Shown: positions 1 through 8,124 of the stretch, piece after piece | How positions within the stretch are numbered: the stretch's first letter is position 1 | Layout of the letters: each line of letters begins with the position of its first letter | From: Polluticaenibacter yanchengensis | GTDB taxonomy: Bacteria; Bacteroidota; Bacteroidia; Chitinophagales; Chitinophagaceae | Direction of reading: 5' to 3' | NCBI GenBank assembly: GCA_027854065.1 | Contig: JAQGEF010000019.1 | Location: 1-64,000 of the forward strand | DNA length: 64,000 bases | Notes under the pieces: model-generated | Told to the model about the DNA's origin: nothing | Database searches by the model: none | The model's input: the letters and a program-made list of their open reading frames with translations, nothing else | Translations under genes and position numbers: made by a program

Positions 1-62
1 ATAGGCTATAGATGTAAAGCTGGTAACAGCAAAGTCGAGTAGTACTAATAGCCCGTAAGCTT
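1..62 (+). rRNA. 23S ribosomal RNA, 3' end (partial)
   Basis: The first ~60 bases carry the typical Bacteroidota 23S 3' end (GTACTAATAGCCCGTAAGC). They lie ~140 bp upstream of a 5S gene on the same strand, as expected for the end of an rRNA operon. Most of the gene lies outside the window, and the exact 3' end is estimated to within a few bases. Confidence 0.85.
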
Positions 63-198
63 TAATATTATTTATTAGTTTAGGTACTTGTGAGTAGTGA
101 AAAATGAAAAACAAGTTCTATATATTTTCGATATGATCTTATTATGAGAGAATGAGTAGTTAGCTCTGTTGCTGATGAAAGTTATCTTAAAGAATTTA

Positions 199-309
199 TG
201 GTGATTATTCCAAGGGTGTCCACCTCTAACCATTCCGAACAGAGAAGTTAAGCCCCTTATGGCCGATGGTACTGCAAAGCAATGTGGGAGAGTAGGTAGT
301 TGCCGTAAT
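199..309 (+). rRNA. rrf: 5S ribosomal RNA
   Basis: About 110 nt with 5S hallmarks: CCATTCCGAACAGAGAAGTTAAGCCC in pieces at 230-254, GCCGATGGTACTGC at 262-275 and GTGGGAGAGTAGGTA at 284-298. The ends TGGTGATTATT and AGTTGCCGTAATTATT can pair as the closing helix. It follows the 23S tail and is followed at once by a terminator. The ends are set by homology memory, +/- 3 nt. Confidence 0.92.
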
Positions 310-318
310 TATTGAGAG

Positions 319-347
319 AGCCTCAGCTGCGAAGTTGGGGCTTTTTT
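319..347 (+). terminator. rRNA operon intrinsic terminator
   Basis: AGCCTCAGC (319-327) pairs with GTTGGGGCT (334-342) around a 6-nt loop, using G-U pairs, and is followed by a T-run. It sits directly after the 5S gene. Confidence 0.8.
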
Positions 348-373
348 GTGTCCGTAGGTGAACTGAAATATGA

Positions 374-437
374 GATAATCCCGCAGATTGACGCGGATGT
401 TCTGCGCAGATGTTCGCAGATGAACCCTGAAAGATCA
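374..437 (+). repeat. CGCAGAT-type intergenic repeat, copy 1
   Basis: A ~60-bp unit rich in CGCAGAT/ATCTGCG words, ending in GATGAACCCTGAAA. It recurs at 595-654. A second shared word, TATAGCAAGGG, follows each copy (near 497 and 669), so the duplicated unit is longer than the core. The unit contains internal inverted CTGCG/CGCAG words and lies outside any convincing gene. Confidence 0.7.
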
Positions 438-594
438 GCGATCATCAGCTGATGTATTTTTTCTCTGCGATATCTGCGGAAAACGATGCAGTTTATATAG
501 CAAGGGTGTTGATACATGAAGATGTTTGCTGCTCTGCGGCATTAATTTATCCTAAACCATAGATGGCAACGAACAAGACAATAATTATGGGGCA

Positions 595-654
595 AATCCC
601 GCAGATTGTCGCAGATGTTCTGCGCAGATGATCGCTGATGAACCCTGAAAAAAC
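595..654 (+). repeat. CGCAGAT-type intergenic repeat, copy 2
   Basis: Second copy of the unit at 374-437, ~85% identical by eye, in the same orientation, with the same GATGAACCCTGAAA end. The spacer 348-960 between the rRNA operon and the copper ATPase holds these copies, the palindromic element at 707-828 and a terminator, and no supported gene. Confidence 0.7.
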
Positions 655-706
655 TGTTCAATCAATAATATAGCAAGGGGGGATGATAAGGATTACTACT
701 GTATAA

Positions 707-828
707 GGGCTGCCTGATGTGTGGGCAGGTGAGGCACGAGCCTGGTACGACGGCAGGAGTACGGAGCGCAGCGAACCCCAAAGCAGCAGGAACCAATGCT
801 GAGAAGAAGGATTACTGCTGACAGCCCC
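707..828 (-). repeat. Interspersed palindromic element (GGGGCT...AGCCC family), copy 1
   Basis: Read on the minus strand it starts GGGGCTGTCAGCAG, has a central GCTGCTTTGGGGTTCGC and ends CTCGTGCCTCACCTGCCC...CAGGCAGCCC. The same blocks in the same order occur at 7468-7631 and 21012-21172, and partly at 14641-14748. The terminal GGGGCT/AGCCCC ends are inverted. The inner part differs between copies and carries its own inverted repeat. Confidence 0.75.
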
Positions 829-831
829 AAA

Positions 832-864
832 TAAAAAAACAACCCGATCCCGGATTGTTTTTTT
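832..864. terminator. Bidirectional terminator downstream of copper ATPase
   Basis: ACAACCCG and CGGATTGT form a stem with one mismatch around a short loop (839-858). There is an A-run on the left and a T-run on the right, so it could stop transcription from either strand. It is ~100 bp past the end of the minus-strand ATPase gene. Confidence 0.55.
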
Positions 865-966
865 ATATTCTGAGCATTTATGTAGGATTAAATAGAAATG
901 TTGAATGCCTGGAATTTGATATTCCTTAAGAGTAACCTCTACAAAGTGTAACGGGTGACCAGCCTG

Positions 967-3102
967 TTATATTTTCAACTTTTTTACTCTTAACCAAAGA
1001 CTGTTTATTGCCAATACAACATCACTGCCGCCCATAATTAAAGCGCCCATAGTGGGATGCAGATAACCGAGGGCGGCTACGGGTATGGCAAAGCCATTAT
1101 ATAAAAATGCCCAGAAGAAGTTTGTTTTAATAGTGAAGTTTGTTTCTTTTCCCAACATAATCGCTTCGGGTAAACTGCTCAATCCATTTCTTGTTAAGAT
1201 GACGGATGCATTCTGAATGGCGATTTTTGATGCTTCTGCTAATGAAATGCTGATAGATGCTTTTGCTAAAGCCGGCGCATCGTTTATCCCATCTCCAACC
1301 ATTGCGGTGGGTTTATCTGCATTTAAAGCGGTGATCTTTTCTAATTTTTGTTGTGGTGTTTGCCCGGCGAAAACTTCTTTTATTCCGAGCTGCTCTGCCA
1401 CTACCTTACATTTATCAATCGTATCGCCGCTTAACATAACGGGTGTGATTCCTTTTACTTTACAAAAGTCTATGACTGATTTGGCTTCGGGCCGGATATC
1501 ATCTGTAATATCTATCCAGCCAATTAGGTCGCCATTTTTTAAAACGTACAATTGATGCGACTTATCCTGATTACCGGTGAGCAGTTTATGTGAACCGATA
1601 GCGTATTCATTATTTTGAGTATCTTTTCCAATAACACCCAGCCCTTTTTCTTCTTTAACAGATAACCAGCGGACAGGCGTTTTTACATACCAGGCTTCTG
1701 CCACACTTTTTGCAATGGGATGTGTTGACATTTTTTCTAATGAATACACAATTTTTTTGAATTCGGATGCATCAATAGAGGTACTGAAATTGCTGATGGA
1801 GAATTTGCCGGTTGTTAATGTGCCGGTTTTGTCGAAGACGATTTGCTGTATGTGCTGGAATTGCTCCATTCGGCTGATATCTGTGTAGAGGATACCATTT
1901 TTAGCCGCACGACCCAAGCCTACAGCTATGGCTGCAGGTGTTGCCAGGCCTAAGGCACAGGGGCAGGCAACTACTAAAACTGCAATAGCCCTGATTAAAC
2001 TGTTTTTAAAACCAATGTCACTAAGCCAAAGGTTACCGGCAAATGTGAGTATGGCAATCACGATAACGGCGGGTACAAATACCGCACTTATTTTATCCGC
2101 TAATTTTTGTACAGGCGGTTTTTCTGTTTGCGCTTTTGCTACCAACTGCAGCATACTGTTTAATACTGTATCTTTCCCTGTAGCCGTTACATAAGCTTTT
2201 ACCGTTCCGTTGGCTATAATACTGCCACCAATCAAGTCATCGTTTTTTGATTTTGAAAGGGGAATACTTTCACCTGTAATAATGGCTTCATTTACTTCGG
2301 CATCCCCCCAGAGTATTTTACAATCCATTGGTACCTGCTCCCCGGATTTTATTAATATTAGGTCGCCAACTTTTAAATGAATATTCTCTACCGGAAAAAT
2401 ATTTTCATTATGGTCGCCGTCATAAGCAATCATATTGGCCATTACTACCTGTTGCCTGCCGAGTTGTTCTACCTCTTTTTGTGTTTTTCTTACAGTGAGG
2501 TCTTCCAGGTAATTACCAAAAAATACAATTGTAATGATGGATGCCGCTGTTTCGAAAAACATATAATCCAGGGGGTTGGTAGTTGTTAAGCCATACACGC
2601 TATATCCGAATGCAGCTACTGCACCCAGCGTAATTAATACGTTCATATTGGCAACGCCACTGCGTAAGCTGTTAACGGCACTTTTGCCAAAATACTCCAT
2701 GCCAATGAGAAAAACCGGTAAAGTGAGGCCTAACTGTACCCAGGGATTCATTAACCAATGCCAGTGAAGGCCGGGTATCATGTGGAGCATTAAAATTAAT
2801 GTAAATGGCAGCGTTATCCAGAAACGCAACATTAATCCTTTACCGGTATCTGATTGGTGTGAATGCCCGTGATGGCCATGTCGTGTCTCGTCGGCATTTG
2901 TATGTACTTTATACCCTAAGCCTTCTATCTTTTTGATAATATCTTTATAATCCGATTGTGCCGGTCTGTCTTCGAATAAAACATCGCCATTGATAGGATT
3001 AACAGAAACATTATTTAAACCGCTTTTTTCCAGAGTCTTGTGTACACTTAACGCACAATTGGCACAAGTCATTCCGTCAACTCTCCAATGTACTTTTTCC
3101 AT
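967..3102 (-). CDS. copA: Copper-translocating P-type ATPase (P1B-1 type)
   Basis: 711-aa inner-membrane pump that uses ATP to export Cu(I) or a similar soft metal. Visible in order: an N-terminal heavy-metal-associated domain with CxxC at residues 13-16 (MTCANC); a His-rich linker at ~75-82; the A-domain TGES at 276-279; the metal-site CPC at 380-382; phosphorylation motif DKTGT at 424-428; HP at 461; and GDGINDAP at 603-610. The length is normal for the family. The last membrane segment reads MGGSD where CopA proteins usually have MxxSS, so the metal preference is slightly less certain. It lies downstream of a small His-rich membrane protein on the same strand. It could also be a CcoI/FixI-like ATPase serving cytochrome oxidase, but no cco genes are nearby. 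Confidence 0.93.
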   Translation of the reverse strand: MEKVHWRVDGMTCANCALSVHKTLEKSGLNNVSVNPINGDVLFEDRPAQSDYKDIIKKIEGLGYKVHTNADETRHGHHGHSHQSDTGKGLMLRFWITLPFTLILMLHMIPGLHWHWLMNPWVQLGLTLPVFLIGMEYFGKSAVNSLRSGVANMNVLITLGAVAAFGYSVYGLTTTNPLDYMFFETAASIITIVFFGNYLEDLTVRKTQKEVEQLGRQQVVMANMIAYDGDHNENIFPVENIHLKVGDLILIKSGEQVPMDCKILWGDAEVNEAIITGESIPLSKSKNDDLIGGSIIANGTVKAYVTATGKDTVLNSMLQLVAKAQTEKPPVQKLADKISAVFVPAVIVIAILTFAGNLWLSDIGFKNSLIRAIAVLVVACPCALGLATPAAIAVGLGRAAKNGILYTDISRMEQFQHIQQIVFDKTGTLTTGKFSISNFSTSIDASEFKKIVYSLEKMSTHPIAKSVAEAWYVKTPVRWLSVKEEKGLGVIGKDTQNNEYAIGSHKLLTGNQDKSHQLYVLKNGDLIGWIDITDDIRPEAKSVIDFCKVKGITPVMLSGDTIDKCKVVAEQLGIKEVFAGQTPQQKLEKITALNADKPTAMVGDGINDAPALAKASISISLAEASKIAIQNASVILTRNGLSSLPEAIMLGKETNFTIKTNFFWAFLYNGFAIPVAALGYLHPTMGALIMGGSDVVLAINSLWLRVKKLKI

Positions 3103-3241
3103 ATTGCAAAGGTAATTATAAGTAAGTAGAAATGAATAAAGAGATAGTGCTCAGCAAAATACACCGGGTTGAAACGTCGTCTATAAACAGGCCTGGTTAG
3201 AATTCCTTCGGTTATTGGTGTAATGATGACAGCCCCAAAAG

Positions 3242-3276
3242 AAAAAGCTGCTTGTATTGTATACAAACAGCTTTTT
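3242..3276. terminator. Bidirectional hairpin terminator
   Basis: AAAAAGCTG (3242-3250) pairs with CAGCTTTTT (3268-3276), with further TTGT/ACAA pairing inside. The A-run and T-run flanks suit both strands. It follows the stop of the small His-rich gene on the minus strand, so read-through into copA may be partial. Confidence 0.65.
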
Positions 3277-3294
3277 AAAATATCTTATATATAA

Positions 3295-3549
3295 TTAGTG
3301 GGCAGATTCCTGGCCGTGTGCGGCTTCTTTACCATGTTCTTCTGTACCGTGACCGGCATCATGGCTGGCACCATGAGCGTGGCTGGTAGCAGGATATTTG
3401 TAAAAATTTTGCTCGTGAGAAGCGCTTTTGGTTAAGTCGAAGCTAAATAAAATAATGATTAATAAGCTTACAGCTACTAAAATGATACCGACACCATTTG
3501 TGTTTGTACCAAAGCCTTCTGCCGCATGATTATGATTATCGTGACCCAT
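3295..3549 (-). CDS. Small His-rich single-pass membrane protein
   Basis: 84 aa. The N-terminus is MGHDNHNHAAEG, followed by a hydrophobic segment at residues ~22-40 and a tail with many His residues in HAHG, HDAGH, HGTEEHGKE and HGQESAH arrangements. The His-rich ends suggest metal binding at the membrane, probably copper given the adjacent copper ATPase. That role is inference from composition and neighbourhood, and I do not recognise a named family. A consensus promoter lies just upstream (3577-3608) and a terminator just downstream. The copA start is 192 bp further on, so co-transcription would need read-through. Confidence 0.75.
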   Translation of the reverse strand: MGHDNHNHAAEGFGTNTNGVGIILVAVSLLIIILFSFDLTKSASHEQNFYKYPATSHAHGASHDAGHGTEEHGKEAAHGQESAH

Positions 3550-3576
3550 AATATTTTATAAATTTTTATGCAAGTG

Positions 3577-3608
3577 CAAACCTAAGACTTGCGCATGAAT
3601 TAGACAAA
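3577..3608 (-). promoter_or_regulatory. Bacteroidota-type promoter for the His-rich gene
   Basis: On the minus strand, TTTG (3608-3605) and TAGGTTTG (3584-3577) are separated by 20 bp, matching the -33/-7 consensus. The predicted start is ~20 nt before the ATG at 3549. Confidence 0.7.
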
Positions 3609-3699
3609 TAATGAGAATATTAATTTTACCTTTTTATGACAATTTGCCGGGCATGAACAAATAAATACTAAAAGCAGGCAAATATTGGTGTGGCATTAG

Positions 3700-3707
3700 T
3701 AATTTTG
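3700..3707 (+). promoter_or_regulatory. -7 promoter element (TAATTTTG)
   Basis: Matches TAnnTTTG ~22 bp before the GTG start at 3730. No clear -33 TTTG is at the right distance. Confidence 0.4.
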
Positions 3708-3729
3708 ACAACAAATTTTTATATATCTA

Positions 3730-4710
3730 GTGGTATCCGTTTTCAAAGAAAGAAATATTTTACACATTCCTGTATTGTTGATTTTAGCAATTGTTTTGAA
3801 ATTGAAATTTTTAGGCAATGGTGAAAAGTTTACTTTTTTTAAAAGCAATACGGATGGCATTTTACCTCAGTGGTTATTGAAAAATAATTTCTTTCACGGT
3901 AATACCGGGATGGTACAGGTATCCTCGTTCATTGCTATATTCATATCTGCCATACTTGCCAATTGGGTATTTACGAGTGGTAAACTGAGCCTGAAGAACA
4001 ATATGCTTGGCGGGTTAAGCTTTATATTGCTTACTTCATTATTTCCGGCTACTAATTTAATGTCTAGCGCATTACTCACACTGCCTTTAATAATAATCTT
4101 ATATGCACAGATACTAAAGCTTTACAACTTATCTAAACCAAACGGCACCATTATAAATATTGGCCTGCTGATGGGCAGTTTATATTTATTGTATCATCCG
4201 CTTATATGGTTACTGCCATGCTGTATTATTGGCTTATCTATCATGCGGCCGTTCAGGTTGAATGAGTGGTTCCTGTTAATATTCAGTATTTTAACGCCAG
4301 CTTACTTTTTACTTACCTACGAGTTCTTTACCGGTAACTGGCAGCCGGAACGTCATTTGTTACATTTTCAGTTTTCAAAAATAGCTTACCCGTCCAGGGT
4401 ATGGGTAGCTTCCTTAAGCATTGCTGTTTTGTGGTGCATTATCGGTATCGGTTCATGGCTGGGATTCACCAGGAGAATGCTCATTCAATCCCGGAAAAAC
4501 TGGTATGTACTTACTATATTCGGTATCCTGTTACTGCCAACTGTTCTGTTACCTTCACAAAGCATTAGCGAGGGCATTTATTTTATATGTTTTCCTGCCA
4601 GTGCATTCGCTTCTTACTCATTTATGAGCGATAAGAAAAAACTGGTACAGAACATTATATTCTGGTTACTGGTTGGGTTTATCCTTTTCCTGGGATGGTA
4701 TTATTCTTAA
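3730..4710 (+). CDS. DUF6427-like multi-pass membrane protein
   Basis: 326-aa hydrophobic protein starting with GTG (MVSVFKERNIL...). Around nine membrane segments are spread along the length, with short polar loops such as FTGNWQPERH near residue 200. The pattern of an N-terminal FKERN motif followed by many helices resembles the Bacteroidota family DUF6427, whose function is unknown. Family assignment is from memory and moderate. The gene precedes an ECF sigma factor on the same strand with a 208-bp AT-rich gap, so the two are not clearly an operon. No catalytic motif is visible. Confidence 0.7.
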   Translation: MVSVFKERNILHIPVLLILAIVLKLKFLGNGEKFTFFKSNTDGILPQWLLKNNFFHGNTGMVQVSSFIAIFISAILANWVFTSGKLSLKNNMLGGLSFILLTSLFPATNLMSSALLTLPLIIILYAQILKLYNLSKPNGTIINIGLLMGSLYLLYHPLIWLLPCCIIGLSIMRPFRLNEWFLLIFSILTPAYFLLTYEFFTGNWQPERHLLHFQFSKIAYPSRVWVASLSIAVLWCIIGIGSWLGFTRRMLIQSRKNWYVLTIFGILLLPTVLLPSQSISEGIYFICFPASAFASYSFMSDKKKLVQNIIFWLLVGFILFLGWYYS

Positions 4711-4918
4711 TAAAACTTCAAAAATTGAAGTATAAACGAGGGATTTATCTATTTTTTCTTATATTTACATTTATTTAACAACCGTAATTGCATTTTGTAT
4801 AACATTTTTTGCATTTTTATTGTTGAAATTTTAACCACAATTTAATAAAATACCGCCTATAGCATTATTTCTACTTTTTTAAAAAATTTGTTTTTACTAA
4901 ATTTTAATAGCAGAAATA

Positions 4919-5500
4919 ATGTATATCTATAAACAAACCTCCGACAGCGAGCTTATTAAATTGTTTTCTGAAGGCAACGTGAATGCGTTCGAAGAACTAA
5001 CGCTTAGGTACAAAGACAAAATATACTCATCTATATTTTATTTGGTAAAAGATAAATACCTGGCAGAAGACATATTTCAGGATGTTTTCTATAAAATCAT
5101 TGATACGATCCATTCTAAAAAATACAACGACGAAGGGAAATTTGTCAGTTGGGCCATGCGTATAGCGCATAATATGTGCGTCGACCATTTTAGAAAAATC
5201 AAACGCAAACCTGTGATACATACTGGTGACGGTTTAAATGTTTTTGACTGGATACAGGTAAGCAACGACAATATGGAAGAAAAAATTATACGGAGTCAAA
5301 GCCATGACCGTATTACTTCATTATTATCGCAACTACCGGATGAGCAAAAAGAAGTCATCATTTTAAGACATTTTGCAGATCTGAGTTTTAAAGAAATAGC
5401 AGAACTGACCAATTGTAGCATTAACACTGCTTTGGGCAGAATGCGCTATGGCCTAATCAATCTTAGAAAGTTGATGACAGAGAAGCAAATTGCCATTTAA
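4919..5500 (+). CDS. RNA polymerase sigma factor, ECF (sigma-70) family
   Basis: 193 aa. Region 2 spans ~10-95 with AFEELTLRYKDKIY, the helix LAEDIFQDVFYKII (~50-63) and FVSWAMRIAHNMCVDHFR. Region 4 spans ~125-190 with LSQLPDEQKEVIILRHF and the helix-turn-helix LSFKEIAELTNCSINTALGR. It would direct core RNA polymerase to a specific promoter set. No anti-sigma gene (FecR-like) is adjacent on either side, unlike the usual nutrient-uptake ECF loci, so the input signal is unknown. The ATG at 4919 gives a full-length family member. Confidence 0.92.
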   Translation: MYIYKQTSDSELIKLFSEGNVNAFEELTLRYKDKIYSSIFYLVKDKYLAEDIFQDVFYKIIDTIHSKKYNDEGKFVSWAMRIAHNMCVDHFRKIKRKPVIHTGDGLNVFDWIQVSNDNMEEKIIRSQSHDRITSLLSQLPDEQKEVIILRHFADLSFKEIAELTNCSINTALGRMRYGLINLRKLMTEKQIAI

Positions 5501-5562
5501 AGAAATGCAAAAACTCAACTTTATGATTACATTTCTTTAAATTGAACATATATTTGTATTCA

Positions 5563-5727
5563 GCTAACAAATGAATTATTTGTCACTTTACAAATCATCC
5601 GGCAGTTAGTAAAATATAAGGGTTTATAACGATTTCCCTGTCATATTAATAAGATTATACCGTTTACTTGTAAGGTGACACCAAATTGAGCTCATGATTT
5701 TTTAAAAATTATGAGCTTTTCTTTTTT
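5563..5727 (+). ncRNA. Candidate structured small RNA (6S-like shape)
   Basis: A -7 element TATATTTG (5549-5556) and a strong terminator (5689-5727) bracket a ~165-nt AT-rich stretch with no credible ORF. Inside it, TGTCACTTTACAA (5581-5593) can pair with TTGTAAGGTGACA (5668-5680) as a 13-bp helix with one G-U pair. An inner AGGG/CCCT helix sits near 5618-5638. A long closing stem around a large internal region of ~100 nt recalls 6S RNA, including the short flavobacterial type, but the class cannot be proven by eye. The transcript start is inferred. Confidence 0.45.
5689..5727 (+). terminator. Intrinsic terminator upstream of sufB
   Basis: AGCTCAT (5689-5695) pairs with ATGAGCT (5711-5717), with extra A/T pairs inside, followed by TTTCTTTTTT. 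No ORF ends just before it, since the sigma gene stops 190 bp upstream. It therefore probably ends a non-coding transcript. Confidence 0.75.
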
Positions 5728-5912
5728 AATTACTTTCATTAAAGAACTGCTGCACAGGAGGCCTGGCAATTAAAAAATTACATTAGCCTTAACGCTTAAA
5801 AATTTTCATTTAATTTATTGTAAATCAATAGTTTATTTGCTTTTTTTATGAATCATTGACAATATTTAGCCAGCAATCAATTTTATTTATACTTTTTTGT
5901 AGAATGGCGTTG

Positions 5913-5920
5913 TATCTTTG
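5913..5920 (+). promoter_or_regulatory. -7 promoter element for sufB (TATCTTTG)
   Basis: Matches TAnnTTTG 27 bp before the sufB ATG. The nearest TTG upstream (5897-5899) is closer than the usual ~20 bp spacing. Confidence 0.5.
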
Positions 5921-5947
5921 TAAATCCAATAAGAGCATTAATTTCCA

Positions 5948-7405
5948 ATGGACAATACAGTAGAAATAGAAAATGAAGAAATAATCAGGACCATATCCAC
6001 CGAATATAAATATGGTTTTGTAACAGATATTGAAGCCGATGAGGCACCGGTAGGTTTAAATGAAGATATTATCCGTTTTATATCCGCCAAAAAGAACGAG
6101 CCTGAATGGATGCTGGAGTGGCGCTTAAAGGCATATGCACACTGGCTGAAAATGGAAGAACCAAACTGGGCCAACATTAAATATCCGAAACCGGACTACC
6201 AGGGCATTATTTATTATTCCGCCCCTAAGCAGAAGAAAGAACTGAACAGCCTGGATGAAGTTGACCCTGAGTTACGTGCCACTTTCGAAAAACTGGGTAT
6301 TTCATTAGACGAACAAAAACGTTTAAGCGGGGTGGCAGTTGATGCTGTTATTGACAGTGTTTCTATTGCCACAACATTCAAAAAAGAATTAGCAGAGCAA
6401 GGCATTATTTTTTGTTCCATAAGCGAAGCCATACAGGAACATCCTGAATTGGTACGCCAGTACCTCAGTTCAGTGGTACCTGTTACAGATAATTTTTTCA
6501 GCGCTTTAAACAGTGCGGTTTTCACCGATGGCTCTTTCTGCTATATTCCTAAAGGCGTAAAATGCCCGATGGAATTAAGTACCTACTTCCGTATCAATGC
6601 CAGCAATACCGGCCAGTTCGAGCGGACGCTTATTGTAGCGGACGAAGGTGCGTATGTCAGTTACCTGGAAGGATGTACCGCACCTATGCGCGATGAAAAC
6701 CAACTGCACGCAGCAGTAGTGGAAATCGTAGCCATGGAAAATGCCGAAGTAAAATACAGCACCGTTCAAAACTGGTATCCCGGGGATAAAGAAGGTAAAG
6801 GCGGTATTTACAACTTCGTAACCAAACGCGGTATTTGTAAAGGCAATAATTCCAAAATATCCTGGACACAGGTTGAGACCGGTAGTGCAGTTACCTGGAA
6901 ATATCCGAGTGTGATATTAAAAGGCGATAACTCTATAGGTGAATTTTATTCTGTAGCTGTTACCAATAACTACCAGCAGGCCGATACCGGTACCAAAATG
7001 ATACACCTTGGTAACAATACCAAAAGCCGGATCGTAAGTAAAGGTATCAGTGCAGGATTTAGTCAGAACAGTTACCGTGGTTTAGTAAGTGTTAACAAAA
7101 ACACGAAGAATGCCCGTAACTTCTCTCAGTGCGATAGCCTTTTGATTGGCGATAAATGCGGTGCGCATACATTTCCATACATCGAGGTGAAAAACAAAAC
7201 TGCAGTAGTAGAGCACGAAGCCACTACCAGCAAAATTGGAGAAGACCAGTTGTTTTACTGCAACCAGCGCGGTATTGATACCGAAGCAGCTGTGGCATTA
7301 ATCATTAATGGTTTTGCCAAAGAGGTAATGAACCAGTTACCAATGGAATTTGCGGTAGAAGCACAAAAACTACTGGCTATTAGTTTAGAAGGCAGCGTGG
7401 GTTAA
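5948..7405 (+). CDS. sufB: Fe-S cluster assembly scaffold protein SufB
   Basis: 485 aa, full length for SufB. Recognisable blocks are the N-terminal [24 protein letters not shown] (~55-67), [20 protein letters not shown] (~198-217), [20 protein letters not shown] and the C-terminal core [20 protein letters not shown] followed by [17 protein letters not shown]. SufB forms the cytosolic SufBCD scaffold on which Fe-S clusters are built. The gene has its own promoter element and a terminator 23 bp after its stop. No sufC, sufD or sufS follows, although these are normally adjacent. Confidence 0.96.
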   Translation: MDNTVEIENEEIIRTISTEYKYGFVTDIEADEAPVGLNEDIIRFISAKKNEPEWMLEWRLKAYAHWLKMEEPNWANIKYPKPDYQGIIYYSAPKQKKELNSLDEVDPELRATFEKLGISLDEQKRLSGVAVDAVIDSVSIATTFKKELAEQGIIFCSISEAIQEHPELVRQYLSSVVPVTDNFFSALNSAVFTDGSFCYIPKGVKCPMELSTYFRINASNTGQFERTLIVADEGAYVSYLEGCTAPMRDENQLHAAVVEIVAMENAEVKYSTVQNWYPGDKEGKGGIYNFVTKRGICKGNNSKISWTQVETGSAVTWKYPSVILKGDNSIGEFYSVAVTNNYQQADTGTKMIHLGNNTKSRIVSKGISAGFSQNSYRGLVSVNKNTKNARNFSQCDSLLIGDKCGAHTFPYIEVKNKTAVVEHEATTSKIGEDQLFYCNQRGIDTEAAVALIINGFAKEVMNQLPMEFAVEAQKLLAISLEGSVG

Positions 7406-7428
7406 GCCATGATGTTTTAATATTATAA

Positions 7429-7458
7429 AAAAGTCGCTCAAACGGGCGACTTTTTTTA
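7429..7458 (+). terminator. sufB terminator
   Basis: AAAGTCGC and GCGACTTT form a perfect stem around an 8-nt loop, followed by TTTTTT. It lies directly after sufB. Confidence 0.9.
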
Positions 7459-7467
7459 TTGTAATCC

Positions 7468-7631
7468 GGGGCTTTCGGCTTTCAGTAATACTTGTGAACA
7501 TTTGTTCCGGCTGCTTTTGGGGTACCGCCACGTGAACTTTTCCGTGTTTTATACTTTCAGGGAATATTTTACCTTTTCATCATCCGCACGTGGCCGGTTC
7601 GTGCCTCACCGCCCAAAGCATCCGGCAGCCC
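7468..7631 (+). repeat. Interspersed palindromic element, copy 2
   Basis: Starts GGGGCTTTCGGCTTTCAG, with a central CGGCTGCTTTTGGGGTACCG, an inner inverted pair GCCACGTG...CACGTGGC, and an end TTCGTGCCTCACCGCCCAAAG then CATCCGGCAGCCC. It shares ends and centre with the copies at 707-828 (inverted) and 21012-21172. It sits between the sufB terminator and the metal-efflux locus. Confidence 0.8.
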
Positions 7632-7671
7632 TTCTGCAATTGTAACAATATTCAACTTCTTACATGTTTTA

Positions 7672-7703
7672 TTGCATCCCTATCGCACTTTTTACTATTT
7701 TTG
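7672..7703 (+). promoter_or_regulatory. Candidate promoter for the DUF6660-like gene and efflux locus
   Basis: TTG (7672-7674) and TATTTTTG (7696-7703) are 21 bp apart. The predicted transcript start falls at or very near the GTG at 7709, which favours either a leaderless message or the ATG at 7730. Confidence 0.45.
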
Positions 7704-7708
7704 CCATA

Positions 7709-8035
7709 GTGAAATTTTTTGCCTTCATAATGAGTTGGTATATGATCGTACTGTCCATGGTACCATGTGACGATGTACCTGCTTTCACTAAAAATATTCA
7801 AACAAATATTCCCACTATTTCGGCCTGTACAGATATGCATGATAAACACAATCATATAGAAATGTGTTCTCCTTTATGCGCCGGCTGTACCTGTTGTGCT
7901 ACCATTGTAGTAAATACACATTTTATCTGCTACAATATCAATTTACCGGTAAGCTATATAGAAAAAGTAGAAATAGATAACTCTCAGCCACTGCAGTATC
8001 GTGCAGCTACATTCTGGCAACCACCTAAAATATAA
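7709..8035 (+). CDS. Small secreted Cys/His-rich protein, DUF6660-like
   Basis: From GTG 7709 the product is ~108 aa and begins MKFFAFIMSWYMIVLSMVP when the first Val is read as Met. This is a short signal-like segment typical of small proteins found beside Bacteroidota metal pumps (DUF6660). An in-frame ATG lies at 7730. Mature-part features are CTDMHDKHNH, CSPLCAGCTCC and a hydrophobic FICYNINLP strand. The Cys/His cluster suggests periplasmic metal sensing or binding. This role is inferred from composition and from the CusA-type pump 90 bp downstream. Family assignment is from memory. Confidence 0.7.
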   Translation: MKFFAFIMSWYMIVLSMVPCDDVPAFTKNIQTNIPTISACTDMHDKHNHIEMCSPLCAGCTCCATIVVNTHFICYNINLPVSYIEKVEIDNSQPLQYRAATFWQPPKI

Positions 8036-8065
8036 TTTTTCAGTTTACAGATAGTTTAATAATGA

Positions 8066-8095
8066 CATAACCTGATGCAACGGCATCAGGTTATG
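8066..8095. other. Perfect 12-bp hairpin between DUF6660-like gene and cusA
   Basis: CATAACCTGATG (8066-8077) and CATCAGGTTATG (8084-8095) flank a 6-nt loop. No T-run follows, so it is more likely an mRNA processing or stability element, or an operator, than a strong terminator. Confidence 0.6.
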
Positions 8096-8124
8096 GGTGT
8101 ATTTAATTAATTGATTGAAAAATT

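Noticed and set aside
323..517. Minus-strand ORF downstream of 5S rRNA
   Set aside because: It overlaps the rRNA terminator and a CGCAGAT repeat copy and encodes no recognisable protein.
3166..3240. Possible fifth copy of the interspersed palindromic element ending in GACAGCCCC
   Set aside because: Only ~15 bp at one end resemble the family; the centre and the other end are absent, so it may be chance or an unrecognisable fragment.
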